A stretch of 51,143 nucleotides of DNA from Bradyrhizobium sp. ORS 375 (lineage in GTDB: Bacteria > Pseudomonadota > Alphaproteobacteria > Rhizobiales > Xanthobacteraceae), in assembly GCF_000239775.1 (NCBI RefSeq), contig NZ_CAFI01000273.1, forward strand, positions 1 through 51,143, in the 5' to 3' direction. The position numbers and the translations under genes are program-made. Shown in pieces: positions 24,849 to 33,482 of this stretch (the first letter of the stretch is position 1; each line of letters starts with the position of its first letter). The notes under the pieces were generated by a model that was not told where the DNA came from, made no database searches, and worked only from the letters and a program-made list of their open reading frames with translations.

Positions 24849-25909
24849 TGGACGCGACGACGAACCAGGCTCCGATCGTGATCACCGGCGGCTGCGGCTT
24901 CATTGGCTGCAATCTCGCCGACCGGCTCGCGACGCGTGGCGATCATGTGCTGATCCTCGACAATCTCGTCCGTGCCGGCGTGCGCGAGAACGCACAATGG
25001 CTGAAATCACGCCACGGCGACCGGATCACCATCACTGTCGGGGACATCCGGGATCCGATCACCGTGATCGACAGCGTGAAGCAGGCCAAGGCCGTGCTGC
25101 ACCTCGCGGCACAGGTCGCCGTGACCTCCAGCCTCGACAGCCCCGTCGACGATTTCGAGATCAACGCACGCGGCACCTTGAACATGCTCGAGGCCGTTCG
25201 CCTGCATAATCCAGGCGCACCCGTGCTGTTCGCCTCAACCAACAAGGTCTACGGCCGGCTGATCGGCGACGACGAGATCACCCGCACCGGCCAGCGCTAT
25301 CAGCCGATCAGTGACGCGCTGGCGCACGGCGTCTCGGAGCGCGCGCCGCTCGACCTCTACAGCCCCTATGGCTGCTCGAAGGGAGCCGCCGACCAATACG
25401 TTCACGACTATGCCCGCGTCTACGGCCTCAAGACCGCCGTGCTGCGGATGAGCTGCATCTATGGCCCGCGGCAGTTCGGCAATGAGGACCAGGGCTGGAT
25501 CGCCCACTTCGTGCTCTCCGCCCTGCGCGGATCGCCGCTGACAATCTATGGCGACGGCTGCCAGGTGCGCGACGCGCTCTACGTCGCCGACGCCGTCGAC
25601 GCCTGGCTCGCCGTGCTCGATCAGATCGACACCACGCGCGGGCATGTGTTCAATCTCGGCGGTGGGCCGTCGAATGCGATCAGCCTGCTGGAGCTGATCG
25701 ATCAGATCGGACAACTCTCCGGACCTGTCAAATACAGCTTCTCGGAATGGCGCCCCGGCGACCAGCCCTGGTACGTCACCGACATCAGCGCGCTGGCCCG
25801 CGCGACCGGATGGCGGCCGCGGACATCCTTTGCCGACGGACTTCGCGGGCTGCACGGCTGGCTCGCTGGTCGCTTTGCCGAGCAGCGGGGCCAGGAGGCG
25901 CTGGCATGA
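24845..25909 (+). CDS. CDP-paratose/tyvelose 2-epimerase-like SDR
   Basis: The 354-aa extended SDR has a glycine motif in IVITGGCGFIGCN, a catalytic STNKVYG, Tyr/Lys in YGCSKGAAD, and the segment MSCIYGPRQFGNEDQGWIAHF characteristic of CDP-paratose 2-epimerase (tyvelose) relatives, which invert C2 of 3,6-dideoxyhexoses through an NAD-bound intermediate. No genes for CDP-3,6-dideoxyhexose synthesis (RfbF/G/H) occur in the window, so its substrate is probably another nucleotide sugar. It is coupled at both ends by 4-nt overlaps. Confidence 0.84.
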   Translation: MMDATTNQAPIVITGGCGFIGCNLADRLATRGDHVLILDNLVRAGVRENAQWLKSRHGDRITITVGDIRDPITVIDSVKQAKAVLHLAAQVAVTSSLDSPVDDFEINARGTLNMLEAVRLHNPGAPVLFASTNKVYGRLIGDDEITRTGQRYQPISDALAHGVSERAPLDLYSPYGCSKGAADQYVHDYARVYGLKTAVLRMSCIYGPRQFGNEDQGWIAHFVLSALRGSPLTIYGDGCQVRDALYVADAVDAWLAVLDQIDTTRGHVFNLGGGPSNAISLLELIDQIGQLSGPVKYSFSEWRPGDQPWYVTDISALARATGWRPRTSFADGLRGLHGWLAGRFAEQRGQEALA

Positions 25910-27195
25910 CCCGTGTCGCCCTGATCAATCCGAACTGGACGTTCGACGGCAGCATCTATTTCGGCTGCCGCAGCCCGCATCTACCGATCGAGCTGGGCTT
26001 GTCCCAACGTCTGCTGGACGAGGCCGGTCACACAACGCTGCTACTGGACGCTCACATGTTCGACCTGTCGCCGTCGGACATCCTGGCCGAGCTCGCGGCG
26101 TTCCGGCCCGACATGATCGTGCTGACGACGGCGCCGACCTATTTGTTCTGGCGCTGCGCGCCCCCCGAGCTGCGCGTCCCGCAGGAACTCGTGCTGACGC
26201 TGCGAGAGAGCGGCGCCGTCGTCGTCGCAGTCGGCCCGCACGGCTCGACAACGCCGCGCATGACGCTCCGCAAGCTCGGCGTGGACATCGTCGTGATGGG
26301 CGAATGCGAGCACGGCGTGCTGCGCCTCGCCAACGGCGAGCGCGACTTCGCCGGCATCTGCTTCACGGCCGCCAATGGCGACATCATCGTCAATGGCGGA
26401 CCACAGGCGGCAGTCTTCACCGACCAGCTCGCGCTGCAATGGCCGGAGGAGATGATCCGCCGGCACCATCATCACCATCACCGCTTCGAGGCGACTCCGG
26501 TGGGCCCCGGCGCCGAGATCGAGGCGTCGCGCGGCTGTCCCTATCACTGTACATTCTGCGCCAAGGACAATTTCCGCAACGGCTATCGCAGACGCCCGCC
26601 GACCGTCATTCTCGACGAGGTCGATCGGCTGCGCGCGCAGGGCGTCGAATACGTCTATTTCATTGACGAGATCTTCCTGCCCAATGCCGAGCTGTTGCAG
26701 GGCCTCGTTGCGCGCGGACTCAAGTTCGGCGTGCAAACCCGCATCGATCTGTGGAAGCCCGAGATGCTGGAGCTGCTTGGACGCGCCGGTTGCGTTTCCA
26801 TCGAGGCGGGGATCGAGAGCCTAACGCCGGAGGGCCGCGCGGCGCTGGCCAAGAACTGCCGGATGACAACCGAGCAACTCGCCGACCGGCTGGTCGAGGC
26901 GCGACGTCACGTGCCCTTCGTGCAAGCCAACCTCATCGAGATGCCGCAGGATGACGATCCCGTCGTGCAGCGCTGGCGCCAGCGGATGCAGGATGCCGGC
27001 GTGTGGGCCAACGATCCGGTGCCGCTCTACCCCTATCCGGGATCGCCGGACTATCAGAAGCTCTGGGGCTTGCCTGATGATCATGCCTGGGAGCGCGCGC
27101 ACGCGCATTATCTGACGCTGTTCAGCCAGTTCAGCGACGTGCAGAACGAACGTCCCATCCCGCTTCCCGCCCTCGAGCTGCAGGTCGCGCCATGA
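25906..27195 (+). CDS. B12-binding-domain radical SAM protein
   Basis: The 429-aa protein has an N-terminal cobalamin-binding-type Rossmann domain (about 1-150, starting VALINPNWTFDGS) and a radical SAM domain with the 4Fe-4S motif CPYHCTFC at 211-218, then FIDEIFLPN and SIEAGIES strands. Relatives methylate unactivated carbon or carry out C-C chemistry on sugars and antibiotics. Here a C-methylated or rearranged sugar is a reasonable guess. The usual B12 DxHxxG motif is not evident, so cobalamin may be bound weakly or not at all. A natural run of six His (187-192) lies in the linker between domains. It is coupled by overlaps to both neighbours. Confidence 0.85.
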   Translation: MTRVALINPNWTFDGSIYFGCRSPHLPIELGLSQRLLDEAGHTTLLLDAHMFDLSPSDILAELAAFRPDMIVLTTAPTYLFWRCAPPELRVPQELVLTLRESGAVVVAVGPHGSTTPRMTLRKLGVDIVVMGECEHGVLRLANGERDFAGICFTAANGDIIVNGGPQAAVFTDQLALQWPEEMIRRHHHHHHRFEATPVGPGAEIEASRGCPYHCTFCAKDNFRNGYRRRPPTVILDEVDRLRAQGVEYVYFIDEIFLPNAELLQGLVARGLKFGVQTRIDLWKPEMLELLGRAGCVSIEAGIESLTPEGRAALAKNCRMTTEQLADRLVEARRHVPFVQANLIEMPQDDDPVVQRWRQRMQDAGVWANDPVPLYPYPGSPDYQKLWGLPDDHAWERAHAHYLTLFSQFSDVQNERPIPLPALELQVAP

Positions 27196-28316
27196 GCACG
27201 CTTGCCGGGGTCAGCATCCTGATGACGACCGACACCGTCGGCGGCGTGTGGAGCTATGCGACGGCGCTGGCGACGACGCTCGCCGCGCGCGGTGCCGACA
27301 TTCATCTGGTGACGCTGGGTCCGGCCCCACGGGCGGATCAACGCGCGATGCTGCAGGGAACGAGCGTCGAGCTCGTCGAGACGGACCTCGCGCTGGAATG
27401 GCAGGATCCGGACGCCGGTGACCTCGACCATGCCCGCAATGTGCTGCTTGCCCTTGAGCGCGACATCCGGCCCGACATCGTTCATCTCAACAGCTTTCGT
27501 GAGGCCACATTCGACTGGCGCGCGCCGGTGCTCGTCGTCGCGCATTCCTGCGTCCATTCGTGGGGCCTTGCCTGCAATGAGACCGGCTTTCTGCAGGAGC
27601 CGGGTTGGCAGCGCTACCGCGCGCTGGTCGCCGACGGTCTGCGGCGTGCCGATGCCTGGGTGGCACCGAGCTGCGCCTTTGGCGAGGTGATCGGCCGCAT
27701 GCACGAGCCGCATCGCCCCGGTGCTCTGATCTGGAACGGCGCGGCCCCCGCGCGCCAGGTGCCGACCGCGAAGGACACCTTCGTGCTCGCGGCGGGACGG
27801 ATGTGGGACAAGGCGAAGAATCTCCAAGTGCTTGCGGAGTGCGCCGACGGTCTGCCCTGCCCGATCCGCGTCGCAGGAGCCGGCACCGACATCACTCGTC
27901 CTCAATCGTCGCTGCAGCAGCTTGGCGAGCTTGCACATGGCGAGCTGCGCGACTGGATGAGCCGCGCTGCGATCTTTGCAAGTCCGGCGCTGTACGAGCC
28001 GTTCGGCCTGTCGGTGCTCGAGGCGGCGTCTGCCGGCTGTGCACTCGTGCTCGCGGACATTCCGACCTTCCGCGAACTCTGGCAGGATGCGGCCGTGTTC
28101 GTCGTTCCGAGCGATGTCCGCGCGCTCAGGAGCACTCTGAGCTGGCTCGCAACCGATCATCGCGCGCGCGTCATGCTCCAGGACGCCGCACGCCAGCGTG
28201 CGGCCCGCTACACGCTCAGTCGCATGGCCACGTCCTACGGCGAGCTCTATGGCAACCTGCTCGCGCAGACCGCGCCCGATCATCGTACGAAAATCCTCGC
28301 CGAGGCCTGTGCATGA
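27192..28316 (+). CDS. glycosyltransferase family 4-type protein
   Basis: The 374-aa GT-B glycosyltransferase has an N-terminal acceptor domain beginning ILMTTDTVGGVWSYA and a C-terminal donor domain with LAAGRMWDKAKNLQVL (a GRxxxxKN-type phosphate-binding segment) and the EX7E motif in YEPFGLSVLEAASAG. It transfers a sugar from an NDP donor with retention. It is soluble, with no membrane helix. ATGA overlaps on both sides place it firmly in the operon. Unlike its neighbours it is a mainstream GT4 rather than CgeB-like. Confidence 0.88.
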   Translation: MSTLAGVSILMTTDTVGGVWSYATALATTLAARGADIHLVTLGPAPRADQRAMLQGTSVELVETDLALEWQDPDAGDLDHARNVLLALERDIRPDIVHLNSFREATFDWRAPVLVVAHSCVHSWGLACNETGFLQEPGWQRYRALVADGLRRADAWVAPSCAFGEVIGRMHEPHRPGALIWNGAAPARQVPTAKDTFVLAAGRMWDKAKNLQVLAECADGLPCPIRVAGAGTDITRPQSSLQQLGELAHGELRDWMSRAAIFASPALYEPFGLSVLEAASAGCALVLADIPTFRELWQDAAVFVVPSDVRALRSTLSWLATDHRARVMLQDAARQRAARYTLSRMATSYGELYGNLLAQTAPDHRTKILAEACA

Positions 28317-29440
28317 AGTGCGTGCTGCTCTACCATGCGTTCTCGTCGTGCTGGAACAATGGCAACGCCCATTTCCTGCGCGGCGTCGCACGCGAGCTGC
28401 ATACGCTGGGTCACGAGGTCATCGTCTATGAGCCCGCTGATGGCTGGAGCCGCCTGAACGCAATCAAGGACGGCGGCAATGACAGCCTGCGCGCGGTCCC
28501 CAGGCTGTTCCCCGGCGTGACTGTCAGAGCCTATGATTGCACGCTCGACCTCGACGAGGTGCTCGACGGAGCCGAGCTCGTGATCGTGCATGAGTGGAAC
28601 GAGCCCGATCTCGTCAAGGCGATCGGCCGCCATCGCATCGCGAACGGGCGATTCGTGCTGCTGTTCCACGACACGCATCACCGCGCCGTCACCGCCCCGC
28701 ATGAGCTTGGCCGCTTCGACCTCGCCGGCTATGACGGCGTGCTCGCCTTCGGCGAGGTGCTGCGTCAGATCTATCTCGCACTCGGCTGGACGTCGCGCGC
28801 CTTCACCTGGCATGAGGCCGCTGACACCGCGCTGTATCGTCCGCTGCCCGATGTCATCGCGCGACACGATCTTGTCTGGATCGGCAATTGGGGCGACGAC
28901 GAACGCAGTGCCGAGCTCAGGGAATTCCTCATCGCGCCGGTCGCAGCGCTTCAGCTCGACGCCACCATCTACGGTGTCCGCTATCCCGACGACGCGCTCG
29001 CGGCCATGCGGCAGGCAGGCATCCGCTACGGCGGCTGGCTGCCGGCCCACCGTGCGCCGCAGGCATTCGCGCAGGCCCGCGCCACCGTCCACGTGCCCCG
29101 CGCCCCCTATGCGCGATCGCTACCGGGGATCCCGACCATCCGCATGTTCGAGGCGATGGCCTGCGGCATTCCGATCGTGTCAGCGCCATGGAGCGACGTC
29201 GAGGCGCTGTTTCCGGAAGACAGCTATCTGCGCGCCGCGAACGGCGCCGACATGCGCGAAGCACTCCGACTGCTGCTGTCCGTTCCCGATGTCGCTGCCG
29301 AGATCGCGGAGAAGGCCCGCAGCGCCGTGCTTGCCCACCATACCTGCCGGCACCGCGCGCAAGAGCTGCTGCACATAGCGACCAAGCTGCGCGGCCAGGG
29401 TCAGGCAGCCTCCACGCAACTCGCAGGAGCCGCATCGTGA
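28313..29440 (+). CDS. CgeB-like glycosyltransferase, copy 2 (divergent)
   Basis: The 375-aa predicted GT-B glycosyltransferase has an N-terminal CVLLYHAFSSCWNNGNAHF, a related but diverged form of the SSWGNGHAT start of the other copies. The middle holds LLFHDTHHRAV and the C-terminal donor segment is IRMFEAMACGIPIVSAPW. The three-gene run of CgeB-like enzymes (28313, 29437, 30522) implies several successive transfers onto one chain. Coupled start/stop overlaps join it to both neighbours. Confidence 0.82.
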   Translation: MKCVLLYHAFSSCWNNGNAHFLRGVARELHTLGHEVIVYEPADGWSRLNAIKDGGNDSLRAVPRLFPGVTVRAYDCTLDLDEVLDGAELVIVHEWNEPDLVKAIGRHRIANGRFVLLFHDTHHRAVTAPHELGRFDLAGYDGVLAFGEVLRQIYLALGWTSRAFTWHEAADTALYRPLPDVIARHDLVWIGNWGDDERSAELREFLIAPVAALQLDATIYGVRYPDDALAAMRQAGIRYGGWLPAHRAPQAFAQARATVHVPRAPYARSLPGIPTIRMFEAMACGIPIVSAPWSDVEALFPEDSYLRAANGADMREALRLLLSVPDVAAEIAEKARSAVLAHHTCRHRAQELLHIATKLRGQGQAASTQLAGAAS

Positions 29441-30525
29441 ACATCTGCTTTTTCGGCTCCAGCCTGGTGTCGTCCTATTGGAATGGAGCAGCCACCTATT
29501 ATCGCGGCATGCTGAAGGAGATTGCCAGGCTCGGACATCAGATCACCTTCTACGAGCCGGACGCCTTCGAGCGGCAGGCCCATCGCGACATCCAAGATCC
29601 CAACTGGGCCAGGGTCATCGTGTATCCCGCGTCGCCCGATGGCTGGCAGCGTTCGGTGGACGACGCCGTGCGCTCGGCCGACCTCCTGATCAAGGCCAGC
29701 GGCGTCGGCGTGTTCGACGCCGAGCTCGAGGACGCGATCGCCACGATCTCGACCGATGCCCTGCGCATCTATTGGGACGTCGACGCGCCCGCGACCCTGG
29801 ATGCGATCGCTGCCGACCCGCAGCATCATCTCCGCCGAGCGATTCCGCGCTATGACGCGGTCCTGACCTATGGTGGCGGCGATCCGGTCGTGCGGGCCTA
29901 TCGCGCCGCTGGCGCTCGCGATTGCGTACCGATCTACAACGCGCTCGCCCCCGACACTCATCATCCGGCGAGCCCGCGCGCCGAATTCGAATCCGATCTC
30001 AATCTGCTCGCCAACCGCCTGCCGGACCGTGAGGCGCGGATCGAACGCTTCTTCATCGATGCCGCCGCGCAGCGTCCGGGACAGCGCTTCGTGCTCGGCG
30101 GCTCGGGCTGGCACGACAAGCCGATGCCGGCCAACGTCCGCGCCATCGGCCATGTTGGCACCGCCGATCACAACGCCTTCTTCTGCTCGGCACGCGCAAC
30201 GCTGAACGTCAATCGCGACAGCATGGCAGCCTATGGCTTCTCGCCGCCGACCCGCGTGTTCGAAGCCGCCGGCGCCGGCGCCTGCCTGATCACCGACCAA
30301 TGGGAGGGCATCGATCTGTTTCTCGAACCCGACCGCGAGGTCCTGGTCGCCGCCGACGGCGCCGCCGTTGCCGCGCACCTCGACGCACTGTCGCCGGACC
30401 GCGCCCGCGCGATCGGCGAGCGCGGCCGCGCGCGCATCCTGGCGCATCACACCTATCGCCAACGCGCTCACCAGTTCAACACCCTGCTCGAGGGCATGAG
30501 CACCCGCATCGAGGCCGCAGAATGA
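29437..30525 (+). CDS. CgeB-like glycosyltransferase, copy 3
   Basis: The 362-aa GT-B-like enzyme starts ICFFGSSLVSSYWNGAATYYRG, with a middle IYWDVDAPATLDAI matching the YDxDTPVTL segment of copies 1 and 4, and a C-terminal RVFEAAGAGACLITDQWEGID. It is recognisably the same family as copies 1 and 4 but has its own acceptor-side sequence. The GTG start overlaps the upstream stop (GTGA) and its own stop overlaps the next ATG. Sugar and linkage are unknown. Confidence 0.83.
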   Translation: MNICFFGSSLVSSYWNGAATYYRGMLKEIARLGHQITFYEPDAFERQAHRDIQDPNWARVIVYPASPDGWQRSVDDAVRSADLLIKASGVGVFDAELEDAIATISTDALRIYWDVDAPATLDAIAADPQHHLRRAIPRYDAVLTYGGGDPVVRAYRAAGARDCVPIYNALAPDTHHPASPRAEFESDLNLLANRLPDREARIERFFIDAAAQRPGQRFVLGGSGWHDKPMPANVRAIGHVGTADHNAFFCSARATLNVNRDSMAAYGFSPPTRVFEAAGAGACLITDQWEGIDLFLEPDREVLVAADGAAVAAHLDALSPDRARAIGERGRARILAHHTYRQRAHQFNTLLEGMSTRIEAAE

Positions 30526-31661
30526 ACCTGAACATCGTCGTCATCGGATTGTCGGTCACATCGTCCTGGGGCAACGGCCATGCCACGACCTATCGTGCGC
30601 TGCTGTCGGCGCTCGCGCGGCGCGGCCACAGCGTGACATTTCTGGAGCGCGACGTGCCCTGGTATCGCGAGCACCGGGACCTCACCGATCCGGACGGCTG
30701 GAGCGTGAAGCTCTATCAATCGCTGCAGGATCTGCCCCGGCTGTTCGGCACGACGGTGCGTGACGCGGATCTCGTGATCATCGGCTCCTATGTGCCTGAC
30801 GGCATCGCGATCGCCGACTGGGCGACATCGCATGCGCGCGGCGTCACCGCCTTCTACGACATCGACACGCCCGTGACCCTGGCGCAGCTCGAGCACGGAC
30901 TGGCCTATCTGTCGCCAGCGATGATCCCTCGCTTCGACCTCTACCTGTCGTTCTCCGGCGGGCCGGCACTGGCGATGATCGAGGACCTCTATGGCAGCCC
31001 GCTGGCGCGCGTGCTGTATTGCAGTGCCGATCTCGACCTCTATCAACCGCGCGAGACGCCGCAGCGCTGGACGCTGGGTTATCTCGGCACCTACAGCGCC
31101 GACCGCCAGCCACAGCTCGAGCGCCTTCTGCTCGAGCCGGCGCGCGGCCTCAACGCGGACAGATTTGTCGTCGCGGGCGCGCAATATCCCGATACGATTA
31201 CATGGCCTGCTAATGTCGAGCGGATCGCTCATCTCCCGCCGCGCGAACACGCCGACTTCTTCTCCGCTCAGCGCTTCACGCTCAACGTCACCCGCGCCGA
31301 CATGCGGGCCCTCGGCTTCTCGCCGAGCGTTCGGCTGTTCGAAGCCGCTGCCTGCGGCACGCCGTTGCTGTCAGATCATTGGCCCGGCCTCGAAACCATC
31401 TTCGCGCCAAACAGCGAGATTCTCGTCGTCTCGACGCCGCAGGAGGTCAGCGCAATCCTGCGGGAAATGACCGAGGATACGCGACGTGGCATCGCCGAGC
31501 GCGCCAGCCGCCGCGTCCGCCGTGACCACACGCCCGATCACCGCGCCCGGCAGCTCGAGGACTACTACCGCGAGGCGCTGTCCCGCCGGACACGTCCGGT
31601 ACGCCAGGCGCTCAAGCAGACCTCGCCCGAGGCCGTCGAACTGAAACTGGGATTGTCATGA
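30522..31661 (+). CDS. CgeB-like glycosyltransferase, copy 4 (close paralog of copy 1)
   Basis: The 379-aa protein matches copy 1 (18797-19897) along its length: SSWGNGHAT, LERDVPWYREHRDL, FYDIDTPVTLAQL, LGYLGTYSADRQ, LNVTRADM and RLFEAAACGTPLLSDHW. The two probably use the same donor or act on related acceptors. The C-terminus has a basic extension after the GT domain. It is coupled by 4-nt overlaps to the upstream glycosyltransferase and the downstream UDP-xylose synthase. Confidence 0.84.
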   Translation: MNLNIVVIGLSVTSSWGNGHATTYRALLSALARRGHSVTFLERDVPWYREHRDLTDPDGWSVKLYQSLQDLPRLFGTTVRDADLVIIGSYVPDGIAIADWATSHARGVTAFYDIDTPVTLAQLEHGLAYLSPAMIPRFDLYLSFSGGPALAMIEDLYGSPLARVLYCSADLDLYQPRETPQRWTLGYLGTYSADRQPQLERLLLEPARGLNADRFVVAGAQYPDTITWPANVERIAHLPPREHADFFSAQRFTLNVTRADMRALGFSPSVRLFEAAACGTPLLSDHWPGLETIFAPNSEILVVSTPQEVSAILREMTEDTRRGIAERASRRVRRDHTPDHRARQLEDYYREALSRRTRPVRQALKQTSPEAVELKLGLS

Positions 31662-32713
31662 CCATTCAGATCTCCATCCCCACACGACGCTCATTCCGTA
31701 CACTGGTCGCCGGCGGCGCAGGCTTCATCGGCTCGCACATCTGCGACACGCTGCTCCGGCGCGGCGACACCGTGATCTGCGCCGACAATCTGCATACGGG
31801 CTCGCTGCGCAACATCCGCCCGCTGCTCAATCATCCGAATTTCAGCTTCATCGAGCACGACGTGCGTGAGCCGCTCGAACTGGAGGGTCGGCTCGACCGT
31901 GTCTACAATCTGGCCTGTCCGGCCTCGCCGCCGCATTATCAGCAAGATCCTGTTGGCACGATGAAGACCTGCGTGCTCGGCACGCTCAACCTGCTCGAGC
32001 TCGCGCGGGAGAAGTCAGCGCGAATCCTGCAGGCCTCGACCAGCGAGGTCTATGGCGATCCCGAGGTGCATCCGCAGCCAGAAAACTATGTCGGCCATGT
32101 CAACACGATCGGACCTCGTGCCTGCTATGACGAGGGCAAGCGGGCCGCCGAGACGCTGATGTTCGACTATCAGCGCATGTACGGCATCGAGATCAAGGTC
32201 GCACGCATCTTCAACACCTATGGCCCCCGCATGCATGAGAACGACGGCCGGGTGGTGTCGAACTTCATCGTCCAGGCGCTGCGTGGCGCGCCGATCACGG
32301 TGTATGGCTCCGGCAGCCAGACGCGCAGCTTCTGCTTCGTCGACGACCTCGTCCGTGGCCTGGAGATGCTGATGGAAAGTCCGGGTTCGGTCACAGGCCC
32401 CATCAATCTCGGCAATCCGCACGAGATGAGCATCGAGGCGATCGCACGCGAGGTGCTGACCTGCACGCAGTCGCGCTCGACGCTGGAGTTCAAGCCGCTG
32501 CCGGTCGACGATCCGAAGCGGCGAAAGCCGGTGATTGCGACAGCAGAGCGACTGCTCGGCTGGCGTCCACAAATTCCGCTGCGCAAGGGCCTGGAAGCGA
32601 CGATCGCCTATTTCGCCCTGGAGGTCGCCGGGCGCGGCCCGTCAGACCCGGACAAGCGGACGCCATCGCGGCGTGCTGGACGAGCGCAGCTCGCCTTGGC
32701 GCGATCTCAGTAG
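31658..32713 (+). CDS. uxs: UDP-glucuronate decarboxylase (UDP-xylose synthase)
   Basis: Extended SDR of 351 aa matching UXS enzymes, which decarboxylate UDP-glucuronate to UDP-xylose. It shows the NAD motif GGAGFIGSHICD (19-30), the UXS-specific ACPASPPHYQQDPVGT, catalytic STSEVYGDP, YDEGK with Tyr157 and Lys161, IFNTYGPRM and TRSFCFVDDLVRGL. A basic tail of about 30 residues follows the domain. As last gene of the locus it makes UDP-xylose a likely donor for one or more of the glycosyltransferases. A strong stem-loop follows 26 nt after the stop. Confidence 0.92.
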   Translation: MTIQISIPTRRSFRTLVAGGAGFIGSHICDTLLRRGDTVICADNLHTGSLRNIRPLLNHPNFSFIEHDVREPLELEGRLDRVYNLACPASPPHYQQDPVGTMKTCVLGTLNLLELAREKSARILQASTSEVYGDPEVHPQPENYVGHVNTIGPRACYDEGKRAAETLMFDYQRMYGIEIKVARIFNTYGPRMHENDGRVVSNFIVQALRGAPITVYGSGSQTRSFCFVDDLVRGLEMLMESPGSVTGPINLGNPHEMSIEAIAREVLTCTQSRSTLEFKPLPVDDPKRRKPVIATAERLLGWRPQIPLRKGLEATIAYFALEVAGRGPSDPDKRTPSRRAGRAQLALARSQ

Positions 32714-32739
32714 ACGACGATCTCAGGAGACGAAATGGC

Positions 32740-32764
32740 ATCGCCCGGGACCAGCCCGGGCGAT
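32740..32764. terminator. bidirectional terminator-like stem-loop
   Basis: ATCGCCCGGG and CCCGGGCGAT form a perfect 10-bp, GC-rich stem around a 5-nt loop (ACCAG). It lies in the 79-bp gap between the converging uxs and DUF4142 genes. No long T-run flanks it, so it may act as a weak or factor-assisted terminator for both. Confidence 0.6.
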
Positions 32765-32792
32765 ACTCCGTCGAGGCGACCATTCTCGACGA

Positions 32793-33326
32793 TCACTTGC
32801 TCAGCGACTTGGCCATGTCGAGATGCTTCTGCAGCACCGGCACGGTCTGCTGGGCGAAGTCCGACAATGGCGAGTTCGCCGACGCCTCCTTCTGATACTT
32901 TTTGATGTCCTCCTGATGGTCGCGCACCATCGCCTGGGCAAAGGCGCGGTCGAACCGATCGCCGGAGAGACCTTCGAGCTTGTTGTAGACGGCCAGCTGC
33001 TTCTTGCTGGGCTGTGACGGCGCCTGCATCCCGTTCTGGCTCGCCAGTTGCTGCGCCTTCTGCAGATGCTCGCCGTGGTCCTGCTGCAGCGCCTGGCCGA
33101 ACTGCTTGACCTGGTCACTCTGCCCCTTCTGCTGCGCCAGCTTGCCCATGTTCACTTCGGACAGATCGCCCTGGATCGCCTCCGTCATAAAATGCTGATC
33201 CTTTGCCGGCGACTGCCCCTTCGGCGCAGCAGCGGCGCTACCGACAACGAGCAGGGTCACTGCGCATGCCGAAAGGACGGTCGGGATCATTCTCATCTGA
33301 TTGGAAGGTGCCATCTTGCTTCGCAT
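32793..33326 (-). CDS. secreted DUF4142 protein
   Basis: The 177-aa protein has a signal peptide (hydrophobic 15-33, cleavage near GSAAAAPKG) and a helical DUF4142 domain of the ferritin-like type (FMTEAIQGDLSEVNMGKLAQ, ...VKQFGQALQQDHGEH...., FAQAMVRDHQEDIKKYQKEA). These proteins are periplasmic and often stress-related; no reaction is known. The start was chosen for its GGAG site 6 nt upstream; the frame extends 26 codons further, and later Met codons are possible. Convergent with the sugar locus. Confidence 0.85.
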   Translation of the reverse strand: MRSKMAPSNQMRMIPTVLSACAVTLLVVGSAAAAPKGQSPAKDQHFMTEAIQGDLSEVNMGKLAQQKGQSDQVKQFGQALQQDHGEHLQKAQQLASQNGMQAPSQPSKKQLAVYNKLEGLSGDRFDRAFAQAMVRDHQEDIKKYQKEASANSPLSDFAQQTVPVLQKHLDMAKSLSK

Positions 33327-33482
33327 TTGGATCTCCGGGGTTCGAATCTGGTCGTCGCGACGGCAAGATTCAGCGCCTTCGATCGTTCCTATGCCTCTCG
33401 CCACAGAGGGCCTGAGCTCGGCGACGCCTCGAGTTCCGCGAGCTCGCGGCTGCCGATCGATCCCGGACAGCTCTGCGCACGC

